A stretch of DNA of 48,355 nt from Dehalococcoidia bacterium (lineage in GTDB: Bacteria; Chloroflexota; Dehalococcoidia; GIF9; AB-539-J10): assembly GCA_021162545.1 (NCBI GenBank), contig JAGGYM010000041.1, forward strand, positions 1 to 48,355. Direction: 5' to 3'. Below, piece after piece: positions 35,284-42,221 of this stretch. Position 1 is the first letter of the stretch. Every line of letters begins with the position of its first letter. The position numbers were made by a program, and so were the translations under genes. The notes under the pieces were generated by a model. It ran no database searches, was not told the DNA's origin, and saw only the letters and a list, made by a program, of their open reading frames with translations.

Positions 35284-36351
35284 CTACTCCAGCCTATCGA
35301 TGATGGCATCGGCCACCTGGCTCGTGCCCACGGGCTTGTTGGGCTTCATGTCATAGGTGAGGCTCTTGCCCCCTGCGATGACCCCTGCGATGGCATTCTC
35401 CATCCTGTCTGCAGCATTTTGCTCTCCCAGGTAGTGAAGCATCATTACGCCGGAGAGCATCGTTGCTATGGGGTTCACCTTGTTTTGCCCGGTGTACTTG
35501 GGGGCGCTGCCATGGGTAGGCTCGAAGACAGCTATATCATCGCCGATATTGGCGCCGGGGGCCACCCCCAGACCACCCACCAGTCCAGCGCAGAGGTCGG
35601 ACAGCAGGTCGCCGTAGAAATTGGGCAATACCAGGACATCGAATTGCTCTGATTTCCTCACCAGTTGCATGCAGGTAGCATCCAGCACCATGTCCACAGA
35701 TTCTATCTCGGGATATTCTTTGGCCACTTCACGGAAGGTGCGCAGGAAGAGACCGTCGGAGAACTTGAGAATGTTGGCTTTGTGACTGGCAGTAACTCTC
35801 TTCCTGCCGTTCTTCCTGGCATAATCGAAGGCAAATTTAACAATTCGCCTGCTCGCCGTCTCAGAAATCAATTTCAGGCTCACGGCGGAATCTTTCCTTA
35901 CCTCTTTGCCGGTGGCCTCAAGAACCAGGTCAAACAGCCGCATCGTCATGGCATCGTCCTTATCAAATTCGACGCCTGCGTAGAGGTCTTCGGTATTCTC
36001 CCTGACTATCACGATATCCACGTTCTTGAAGGGAGTATCGACGCCGGGATATGTCTTGTAGGGCCGCAGGCAGACGTAGAGGTCCAGCTTCTGGCGCAGA
36101 GCTACGTTAACGCTTCTGAAACCACTGCCTATGGGGGTGGTCACCGGCCCCTTGATAGCGACCTTGTTTCTTTTGATGGACTCCAGCGCTTCATCGGGAA
36201 GGGGAGTGCCGTATTTTTTCATGGCATTCTGGCCTATTACAGCAGTATCCCACTGAAACTGAACGCCGGTGGCCTCCAGCACCCTCCTGGTAGCTTCGGC
36301 TACTTCGGGGCCAATGCCATCACCGGGAATTAAGGTCACTCTGTGCTTCAT
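35284..36351 (-). CDS. icd: Isocitrate dehydrogenase (NAD(P)+), isocitrate/isopropylmalate family
   Basis: 355 residues. The substrate pocket has S80, N82 and R86 (RSVNVALRQKLDLY), R96 and R118 (VRENTEDLYAG), the isocitrate pattern rather than LeuB (RELTGG). Length matches short IDH3-like enzymes. Around the adenosine site it reads HGSAPKYTGQNKVNP with K285, Y286, V292 and later Y333, matching E. coli NADP-enzyme determinants K344, Y345, V351 and Y391, whereas NAD-enzymes usually have Asp-Ile; so NADP+ use is predicted. Last gene of the operon after the aconitase-like subunits; AGGAGGAG precedes ATG 36351. Homoisocitrate or tartrate activity is a lesser alternative. Confidence 0.87.
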   Translation of the reverse strand: MKHRVTLIPGDGIGPEVAEATRRVLEATGVQFQWDTAVIGQNAMKKYGTPLPDEALESIKRNKVAIKGPVTTPIGSGFRSVNVALRQKLDLYVCLRPYKTYPGVDTPFKNVDIVIVRENTEDLYAGVEFDKDDAMTMRLFDLVLEATGKEVRKDSAVSLKLISETASRRIVKFAFDYARKNGRKRVTASHKANILKFSDGLFLRTFREVAKEYPEIESVDMVLDATCMQLVRKSEQFDVLVLPNFYGDLLSDLCAGLVGGLGVAPGANIGDDIAVFEPTHGSAPKYTGQNKVNPIATMLSGVMMLHYLGEQNAADRMENAIAGVIAGGKSLTYDMKPNKPVGTSQVADAIIDRLE

Positions 36352-36377
36352 AGCGCTCCTCCTGTACCGGGATTATT

Positions 36378-36914
36378 CTATTTTCCTTCGCTGAACCCGG
36401 GATTCTGGTTTGCCGGGATGACGAAGTCCTTGTGCTTCTTGATATAGGGAATGAGTCCTCCCTCCTCCAGTATGGTGAGCATAAAGAGTGGCACCTTATT
36501 GAAGCTTATCCTGCTACCTCCAGTCAAATTGGTTACTGTACCCTCATCCAGGTTCACTTCCAGTTCATCGCCGTCACTTATCGCATCGGTATCGCATATC
36601 AATACCGGAATCCCCTGGTTGATCGCGTTTCTGTAAAAAATCCTCGCCACCGATCTGGTCAAAATGGCGCTTATGCCCGACATCTTGATCACTATAGGGG
36701 CATGTTCCCTGCTGGAACCCAGACCGAAGTTCTTGCCGCCTATGAGAAAATCCCCCTCCTCTACCCTGGAGGCAAAATCAGGAATGGCGTCTTCCATGGC
36801 GTGTTTGGCAAGCTCCGGCAGGTTACTTCTCAAATGAGCATATTTACCGGGAATGATGTGATCCGTGGAGATGTTGTCTCCTGCCTTGATGGCTTTCCCT
36901 TTCAGCGTCTTCAC
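36378..36914 (-). CDS. Aconitase-like hydratase, small subunit (LeuD/HacB type)
   Basis: 178 residues, swivel domain. GDNISTDHIIPGKY at the N-terminus and NFGLGSSREHAPIVI are the two family motifs. The specificity loop after GKY reads AHLRSN, not the usual YLR/YLK forms, so substrate choice (isopropylmalate, homocitrate or citrate) cannot be read off; the adjacent isocitrate dehydrogenase favours citrate/isocitrate. Starts GTG 36914, overlapping the large subunit stop by 4 bases. Confidence 0.88.
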   Translation of the reverse strand: MKTLKGKAIKAGDNISTDHIIPGKYAHLRSNLPELAKHAMEDAIPDFASRVEEGDFLIGGKNFGLGSSREHAPIVIKMSGISAILTRSVARIFYRNAINQGIPVLICDTDAISDGDELEVNLDEGTVTNLTGGSRISFNKVPLFMLTILEEGGLIPYIKKHKDFVIPANQNPGFSEGK

Positions 36915-38161
36915 AGAATCTCCCTGGGGTCAGTTATTTCTCCCGTTATGGCCGAAGCAGCGGCAGTGGCGGGGCTGGCCAGATATATGAAAGATTCGGG
37001 GTTGCCCATTCTTCCCTTGAAATTGCGGTTGGCAGTGGAAAGGCAGCTTTCTCCATCGCCCAAAACCCCCTGGTGCAGGCCAAGACAGGCAGCACAGCCA
37101 GGAGGCAGGATAACGGCACCTGCTTCAATAAAGGTGCCGATATAGCCCAGCCCAATCGCGTCCATGAGAATTTTCCGTGATGCCGGACATACAAGCAACC
37201 TGGTCTCAGGATGAGACTTCTTTCCTTTTAAGACGCCGGCTGCTACGGCGAGGTCCTCGAGGCGCCCATTGGTACATGTTCCGATGAATACCTGCTGTAT
37301 TTTAATTCCTTTTGCCGCTGTCACGGGAAAGACATTATCCACCGTATGGGGAAAGGAAACCATCGGTTCGATATACCCCAGGTTTATGGAGTAGATTTCT
37401 TCGTAATTCGCGCCGGCGTCGGCGGAGACGGACTTATAGCCTTTTTCACGCCCATGCTCTTTGAGGAACTCTCTGGTGACCTCATCGCTGGGGAAAAGAC
37501 CGACCTTGGCCCCGGCTTCCACCGCCATGTTAGATATGGACAGGCGTTGTGGCATGGTCATCTGCTCCAAGGCCCCACCGCTGAACTCCAGAGCTTTATA
37601 GGTGGCACCATCAGCCCCCATTTTGCCTATGAGATGTAAAATCAAATCCTTGCCGGTAACACCTGGAGGAAAGGAGCCTTCCAGATTTATCAGGAAGCTC
37701 TCAGGCACGCGAAACCACGTCTTTCCCAGTGCCAGTCCTATAGCTACATCACTTGACCCCATACCGGTAGCGAAGGCACACAATGCGCCCGCGGTGACGG
37801 TATGAGAATCGGAGCCGATGATGATATCTCCCGGTTTGGCAAAGATCTCGGCTACCAGCTGATGGCATACGCCATCTCCCTCCCTGGCAATCATACAGCC
37901 GGTTTCCTGTGCAAACTGATGCAGCAAAATATGGTCGTTGGAGAGCTCCTTGCTGGGACTGGGAGCAGCATGGTCGAGAAAGAAAATGGCATTCTTGGGC
38001 CTGGCTACCCTGGTGAAGCCACTTTCCTGAAATTGCCTGACTACCAGAGGGCCGGTGGTGTCCTGACAAAATACCAGGTCGAGGTTGACAACAGCGATGT
38101 CGCCGGCCTGCACGCCTGGCACTTTACTTCCCAGAATTTTCTCTGCTAACGTCTTTGACAT
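36911..38161 (-). CDS. Aconitase-like hydratase, large subunit (LeuC/HacA type)
   Basis: 416 residues, the length of archaeal-type LeuC/homoaconitase rather than full aconitase. Cluster cysteines are in FIGTCTNGR and PPGCAACLG; IIGSDSHTVTAGAL and GMGSSDVA are conserved. Forms a 4Fe-4S hydratase with the small subunit. Operon context (carboxyltransferase before, isocitrate dehydrogenase after) suggests a TCA role, yet leucine or homoaconitate roles are open. Start ATG 38161 is 6 bases from the carboxyltransferase stop with no clear ribosome site, so coupled translation is likely. Confidence 0.9.
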   Translation of the reverse strand: MSKTLAEKILGSKVPGVQAGDIAVVNLDLVFCQDTTGPLVVRQFQESGFTRVARPKNAIFFLDHAAPSPSKELSNDHILLHQFAQETGCMIAREGDGVCHQLVAEIFAKPGDIIIGSDSHTVTAGALCAFATGMGSSDVAIGLALGKTWFRVPESFLINLEGSFPPGVTGKDLILHLIGKMGADGATYKALEFSGGALEQMTMPQRLSISNMAVEAGAKVGLFPSDEVTREFLKEHGREKGYKSVSADAGANYEEIYSINLGYIEPMVSFPHTVDNVFPVTAAKGIKIQQVFIGTCTNGRLEDLAVAAGVLKGKKSHPETRLLVCPASRKILMDAIGLGYIGTFIEAGAVILPPGCAACLGLHQGVLGDGESCLSTANRNFKGRMGNPESFIYLASPATAAASAITGEITDPREIL

Positions 38162-38167
38162 CGGGTG

Positions 38168-39712
38168 CTACAGTGGGATATTGCTGTGTTTCTTCGCCGG
38201 GCTGGCAACATCTTTCTCCCGAAGCATCTCCAGGGCCTTGATTATCTTGTGGCGCGTTTCCCGGGGATCGATAACATCATCGAGATAACCCCTCGCCGCC
38301 GAGGGGTAAGGGCTGGCGAACTCCTCCCTGTATTTTTGAATCAGTTGCTTTTTCTTTGTCTCCGGATTCGACGCCTTGGCAATTTCCTCGCGGAAGATAA
38401 TGTTGACAGCTCCCTCAGGCCCCATCACGGCGATCTCCGCTGAGGGCCAGGCATAGCAAACATCGCTTTTCAGGCTCCTACTGCTCATGGCGATGTAAGC
38501 TCCCCCGTAGGCTTTGCGGAGTATAATGCTTATCTTGGGCACCGTGGCTTCTGAATAGGCAAACAGCACCTTGGCTCCGTGCCTGATAATGCCGCCGAAC
38601 TCCTGCTCGGTTCCTGGCATGTACCCCGGCACATCGACCAGGGTAACCAGGGGAATATTGAAGCAGTCACAGAAACGGACAAACCTGGCAACTTTGTCCG
38701 AGGCATCGATGTTGAGGACCCCGGCTAAATAGAGGGGTTGATTGGCTATAATTCCGGTGCTCTGTCCTCCCATTCGAGCAAATCCCACAACTGCATTGCG
38801 GGCAAATTTTTCCTGAACTTCCAGGAAGTCGCCATTGTCCACTATCTTCTTGACCACTCTCCGTACGTCGTACGCCTTGCTGTGGTCGGCAGGGACGATA
38901 TGGGCCAGCTCCTCATTCCTCTGAGGAGAATCATCGCCGGCGTCCTTCACCTCCGGCTTCTCCTTCCAGTTCTGGGGGAGGAAGTTGAGCAGCCTGCGCA
39001 CCAGGTGAAAACACTCTTCTTCTGCCTCGAACATGAAATGAGCATTACCGCTTTTGATGGCGTTGACATGGGCACCACCCAAGTCATCCGCACTGATTTC
39101 TTCCCATGTCACCTCCTTGACCACGCCCGGGCCGGTGATAAAGCTCTGCCCGGCTCCTTTAACTATGAGGACGAAATCCGTGAGAGCGGGAGAGTAGACG
39201 GCCCCTCCCGCAGTGGGCCCCAAAATTATCGATATCTGGGGAATTACGCCAGAGTACATCGTGTTGCGGATAAACATCTCTCCACAGGCATGGAGGCTCT
39301 CAGTCCCTTCCTGGATACGAGCCCCCCCCGAATCGAAGATCCCGATACAGGGAGCGCCAGCCCTGGCCGCCATATCCATTACCTTACATATCTTCTGACC
39401 GGCTACTGCTGAAAGGGTTCCCCCGAAGACGGTGAAGTCCTGGGAAAAGGTAAAAGCAAGGCGGCTGTTAACTTTCCCATAGCCGACAACCACAGCATCT
39501 CCCAGGTAGTGCTTCTCATCCATCCCCAAGTTGACGCAGCGATGGGTCACAAAAGGATCGATCTCTTCAAAGGTTCCGGCATCAAACAGAAGACTTATTC
39601 GCTCCCTGGCAGTGAGTTTGCCCTTCGCGTGCTGTGCTTCTATGCGCTTGCTGCCTCCACCCAGACTCGCTTCTTTTCTAAGTTCGTTTAACTTGACCAG
39701 TTTTTGTTTCAT
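38168..39712 (-). CDS. mmdA: Acyl-CoA carboxyltransferase (propionyl-/methylmalonyl-CoA type, alpha subunit)
   Basis: 514 residues from ATG 39712. Two crotonase-like halves with both oxyanion signatures: DSGGARIQEG...GPTAGGAVYSPAL and the C-terminal VDVPGYMPGTEQEFGGIIRHGAK...RKAYGGAYIAM. Belongs to the PccB/MmdA family, moving carboxyl between biotin and propionyl-/methylmalonyl-CoA; no biotin carrier or membrane subunit lies next to it, so decarboxylase or carboxylase use is open. The longer open frame upstream is rejected since the predicted promoter lies within it; the leader is only about 10 bases and has no ribosome site. First gene of the aconitase-like/icd operon. Confidence 0.9.
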   Translation of the reverse strand: MKQKLVKLNELRKEASLGGGSKRIEAQHAKGKLTARERISLLFDAGTFEEIDPFVTHRCVNLGMDEKHYLGDAVVVGYGKVNSRLAFTFSQDFTVFGGTLSAVAGQKICKVMDMAARAGAPCIGIFDSGGARIQEGTESLHACGEMFIRNTMYSGVIPQISIILGPTAGGAVYSPALTDFVLIVKGAGQSFITGPGVVKEVTWEEISADDLGGAHVNAIKSGNAHFMFEAEEECFHLVRRLLNFLPQNWKEKPEVKDAGDDSPQRNEELAHIVPADHSKAYDVRRVVKKIVDNGDFLEVQEKFARNAVVGFARMGGQSTGIIANQPLYLAGVLNIDASDKVARFVRFCDCFNIPLVTLVDVPGYMPGTEQEFGGIIRHGAKVLFAYSEATVPKISIILRKAYGGAYIAMSSRSLKSDVCYAWPSAEIAVMGPEGAVNIIFREEIAKASNPETKKKQLIQKYREEFASPYPSAARGYLDDVIDPRETRHKIIKALEMLREKDVASPAKKHSNIPL

Positions 39713-39728
39713 TTCACAACAGTTTACT

Positions 39729-39757
39729 ATTTTACTGGCTTTCTTTGCTATAATCAA
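39729..39757 (-). promoter_or_regulatory. Predicted promoter of the carboxyltransferase-aconitase-icd operon
   Basis: Minus strand: TTGATT (39752-39757, 4 of 6), 17-base spacer, TAAAAT (39729-39734, 5 of 6). Its -35 overlaps the -10 of the opposite folP promoter, so the two cannot be occupied at once. Confidence 0.6.
39746..39754 (+). promoter_or_regulatory. Predicted extended -10 promoter of folP
   Basis: TGC-TATAAT: a perfect -10 with the TG extension, 7 bases before an in-frame GTG (39762). No good -35 is present at 16-18 bases, as is common for extended -10 promoters. Confidence 0.55.
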
Positions 39758-39761
39758 TGTT

Positions 39762-40607
39762 GTGCTGGCTGGCAAACCTGGTGTGACCCGATGCGCGGGT
39801 ATCTCTTTCCTCTGGGGCACGAGAACTTACGTCGTTGGAATCGTTAACGTCTCCCCCGATTCCTTCTCCGGTGATGGTCTGAGCGATGTTGATATGGCCG
39901 TATCCAGGGCGGTGCTGATGGCCGAAGAAGGAGCGGATATAATTGACGTTGGAGGTGAATCGACGCGGCCTGGCTCCCTGCCCATATCCGCTGAGGAAGA
40001 GATAAGCCGCGTTGTGCCCGTTCTGGAGAAGATAAGCAAGAAAATTTCCCTGCCTTTGAGCGTGGACACTTACAAACCGGAGGTGGCTCAAAGAGCCCTG
40101 GATGCCGGTGCCAGCATGATAAACGATATCTGGGGGCTGAAAAGGGATTCACGGCTGGCTGAACTGGCTGCACAAAGGGGCGTTCCAATAGTTCTCATGA
40201 GCAACCAGCGTGATGTTTCCCCTCATCACGACGTCGTTTTCCCCGATGTCATGTCCGTAGTTATCCAGGATTTGCGAAAATCTATCGAGAAGGCTCTCTC
40301 TAAGGGCATACCCCGGGGGAATATCATTATCGACCCCGGTCCCGGTTTCGGCAAGACGCCGCAGCAGAACCTCGAGGTATTGAGACGGCTGGAGGAACTC
40401 AAGGAGCTTAACCTCCCCGTACTCCTGGGCACTTCACGCAAATCGTATATAGGCTATGTGCTCGGTCTTCCCGAGGAAGAGAGGTTGGAGGGAACCGCTG
40501 CTGCTGTCGCTATCGGCATTTCCAGGGGGGTTGACCTGGTGCGGGTTCACGATGTTAAGGAAATGGTGCGGCTTTGCAAGATGGCAGACGCGATAGTAAG
40601 AGGATAA
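39762..40607 (+). CDS. folP: Dihydropteroate synthase
   Basis: 281 residues from GTG 39762; GTG 39783 (MTRCAGISFLWGTRTYVV) also fits the family start. Joins p-aminobenzoate and hydroxymethylpterin diphosphate. Motifs: GIVNVSPDSFSGDG, DVGGESTRPGS, SVDTYKPEVAQRALDAGASMINDIWG, IIDPGPGFGKT, LLGTSRKSYIG and VRVHDVKE. The SVDTYK segment is intact. GTG 39762 is preferred because it begins right where the extended -10 predicts transcription to start. The stop overlaps the folK start by one base (TAATG). Confidence 0.93.
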   Translation: MLAGKPGVTRCAGISFLWGTRTYVVGIVNVSPDSFSGDGLSDVDMAVSRAVLMAEEGADIIDVGGESTRPGSLPISAEEEISRVVPVLEKISKKISLPLSVDTYKPEVAQRALDAGASMINDIWGLKRDSRLAELAAQRGVPIVLMSNQRDVSPHHDVVFPDVMSVVIQDLRKSIEKALSKGIPRGNIIIDPGPGFGKTPQQNLEVLRRLEELKELNLPVLLGTSRKSYIGYVLGLPEEERLEGTAAAVAIGISRGVDLVRVHDVKEMVRLCKMADAIVRG

Positions 40608-41128
40608 TGAAAGAGGTTTATCTCTCCCTGGGTTCAAACCTGGGAGACAGGCGGGAAAACCTATCGCGGGCCCTGACGATGCTTTCGAGGGAAGTGGAAC
40701 TGGAAAGAGTATCCTCTATCTATGAAACTGAACCGGTGGGATACAGAGAGCAACCTCTTTTCCTCAACATGTCCTGCCATATCGCTACCGACCTTGGCCC
40801 GGATGAGCTTCTGCGGCTGGCCAAGAAGGTAGAAGAAGAGATGGGCAGGGTGCTCGATTTCCCCAATTCACCCCGCCTGATAGATATAGACATCCTCTTC
40901 TATGGTGATAGAGTTGTGGAAACGGCGGATTTAATTATCCCTCACCCCCGCCTTCACGAGAGAGCTTTTGTCCTCATGCCCCTGTTCGAGCTGGCGCCCC
41001 AGCTGCTTCATCCCATACTGGAGAAGACCGTTGCCGAGCTGGCTGCAGGAGTTGAAGGTCGCACGGGAGTACAAAAATGGCAACAAGGAGAATTCGATGT
41101 ACAGGCTATTTGTAGAGGAACATTTTGA
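40607..41128 (+). CDS. folK: 2-amino-4-hydroxy-6-hydroxymethyldihydropteridine pyrophosphokinase
   Basis: 173 residues from ATG 40607. Transfers pyrophosphate from ATP to the hydroxymethylpterin, giving the FolP substrate. LSLGSNLGDRREN, YETEPVGYREQPLFLNM, and NSPRLIDIDILFYGD with the catalytic Asp pair, then IIPHPRLHERAFVLMPL. Translationally coupled to folP. The 3' end overlaps the next gene by 32 bases. Confidence 0.95.
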   Translation: MKEVYLSLGSNLGDRRENLSRALTMLSREVELERVSSIYETEPVGYREQPLFLNMSCHIATDLGPDELLRLAKKVEEEMGRVLDFPNSPRLIDIDILFYGDRVVETADLIIPHPRLHERAFVLMPLFELAPQLLHPILEKTVAELAAGVEGRTGVQKWQQGEFDVQAICRGTF

Positions 41129-41465
41129 TGCGGCACATTACCTCAGAGAATACCATGGCAAGTGTGAGAACCTGCACGGGCACCGGTTTAAGGTGGTGGT
41201 TCACCTGGAGGCAGCGAAGCTGGAGGAAACCGGCCTGGCCTGTGACTTCGTCCTGGTAAAGAAATACCTCAGGAAAACTCTGTCTTCATTTGACCATGCC
41301 TGCCTTAACGATGTGGCGCCTTTCGATAAAATTGCCCCTTCCTGCGAAAATCTCGCCGCCACGATATACGACAACCTTCTCCCCAGCTTTTCCGGCTCGC
41401 CGGTAAAGCTGGCATCCGTGGAGGTCTGGGAATCTCCCACGAGCGGCGCCGCCTATTGCCCCTGA
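41097..41465 (+). CDS. 6-pyruvoyl-tetrahydropterin synthase family protein (COG0720), dual I/III signature
   Basis: 122 residues from ATG 41097 with AAGGAG upstream. Zinc ligands H14 (HFDAAH), H27 and H29 (HGH). The catalytic segment reads K-C23-E24-N-L-HGH: Cys as in QueD (C-x3-HGH) and next to it the Glu typical of PTPS-III (E-x2-HGH), which makes hydroxymethylpterin directly and replaces FolB. Such C-E-x2-HGH proteins are known as PTPS-I/III. Sitting right after folP-folK, a folate role is likely; a queuosine role in addition is possible. Its 3' end overlaps the convergent Trm112-like gene by 13 bases. Confidence 0.88.
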   Translation: MYRLFVEEHFDAAHYLREYHGKCENLHGHRFKVVVHLEAAKLEETGLACDFVLVKKYLRKTLSSFDHACLNDVAPFDKIAPSCENLAATIYDNLLPSFSGSPVKLASVEVWESPTSGAAYCP

Positions 41466-41653
41466 GTTTCCTGGTTCATGTCAGGCGGCAGGAGGTTGGG
41501 AATTCCATTAGCGATGGGATAAGCGTGCTGGCACTTCGAGCAATACAAAGAGCCGCTGACAACCTCTTCTTTCTCCGACTCTTCCTCTATCGTGAGAGAC
41601 AGCTCGCCTTTGCATACCGGGCAGGCCAGAATTTGCATCAACTCCTTTTTCAT
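41453..41653 (-). CDS. Trm112-like zinc-ribbon protein
   Basis: 66 residues from ATG 41653. Zinc ribbon CPVCKG and CSKCQHAYPI with the core ILACPVCKGELSL and GIPNLLPPD, the Trm112/YcaR family. In bacteria these often aid small-molecule or tRNA methyltransferases, but no partner is adjacent. MQILAC (ATG 41638), with AAAGGAG close before it, is an alternative start. Confidence 0.85.
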   Translation of the reverse strand: MKKELMQILACPVCKGELSLTIEEESEKEEVVSGSLYCSKCQHAYPIANGIPNLLPPDMNQETQGQ

Positions 41654-41693
41654 CTCAAGAAGGTATTGTAGCACAGGAGTTGAAAATGAAAAG

Positions 41694-41702
41694 TGTTATA
41701 AT
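41694..41702 (+). promoter_or_regulatory. Extended -10 promoter for the 107-aa unknown gene
   Basis: TGT-TATAAT, a perfect -10 with TG extension, ending 23 bases before ATG 41726; a good GGGAGGACAGG ribosome site lies between. Confidence 0.55.
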
Positions 41703-41725
41703 GAAGCAAGAAAGGGAGGACAGGA

Positions 41726-42049
41726 ATGCAGATCAAGAAAACTTATAAAAGCATAAATCCCGGGATGCTCCGTGATGAGATAGGCAACTTAATCGAGAAA
41801 ATCGGTGTCACAGTTGCTGAGGCAAAGGATCAGACTTATCCCCTGCGCAGCGGAGCAACCCAGTCAAGCATTAACATGGTTTTTCAGATAGATGGGAAAG
41901 AATGCGGCAGTGCTTACATCCTGGGATCTCCCAAAGACGAGACAAAGTTAATTCTTGAGCTGGAGGATTCCCTCCTCTCGAAAGAGAAGGCCGCATCTTT
42001 TCAGGAAAACCTGGGTTTTATTTTCGACTCCTACGAAGTCAAGTGGTAA
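41726..42049 (+). CDS. Small unknown protein, 107 aa
   Basis: Well-supported gene: extended -10 promoter, strong GGGAGGA ribosome site, normal codon use. No signal peptide or membrane helix; mixed alpha/beta pattern ending EKAASFQENLGFIFDSYEVKW. I do not recognise a family and assign no function. Followed at once by a tiny basic ORF. Confidence 0.7.
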   Translation: MQIKKTYKSINPGMLRDEIGNLIEKIGVTVAEAKDQTYPLRSGATQSSINMVFQIDGKECGSAYILGSPKDETKLILELEDSLLSKEKAASFQENLGFIFDSYEVKW

Positions 42050-42053
42050 GGTT

Positions 42054-42191
42054 GTGGAAGAGAGCCGGCAGGAGCGCAGAGAGAAGAAACGGCTGAAAGA
42101 GAAAGCCGTGATGCGCCAGCACGGTGGGGCATTGAGGAGAATATACCGGGACGTTATCCTGAAGAGGCTCAAGGGCGCAAAGAACCAATAA
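42054..42191 (+). CDS. Possible 45-aa basic protein
   Basis: Starts at GTG 42054, four bases after the preceding stop, with TAAGG just upstream. The sequence VEESRQERREKKRLKEKAVM...RRIYRDVILKRLKGAKNQ is a highly charged, strongly basic helix, RNA- or nucleic-acid-binding in character. Close coupling to the upstream gene supports it, but length is small and the family is unknown. Confidence 0.45.
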   Translation: MEESRQERREKKRLKEKAVMRQHGGALRRIYRDVILKRLKGAKNQ

Positions 42192-42221
42192 TCAGTCAGA
42201 GCGAAGCCGGGCAAGTAGCAT

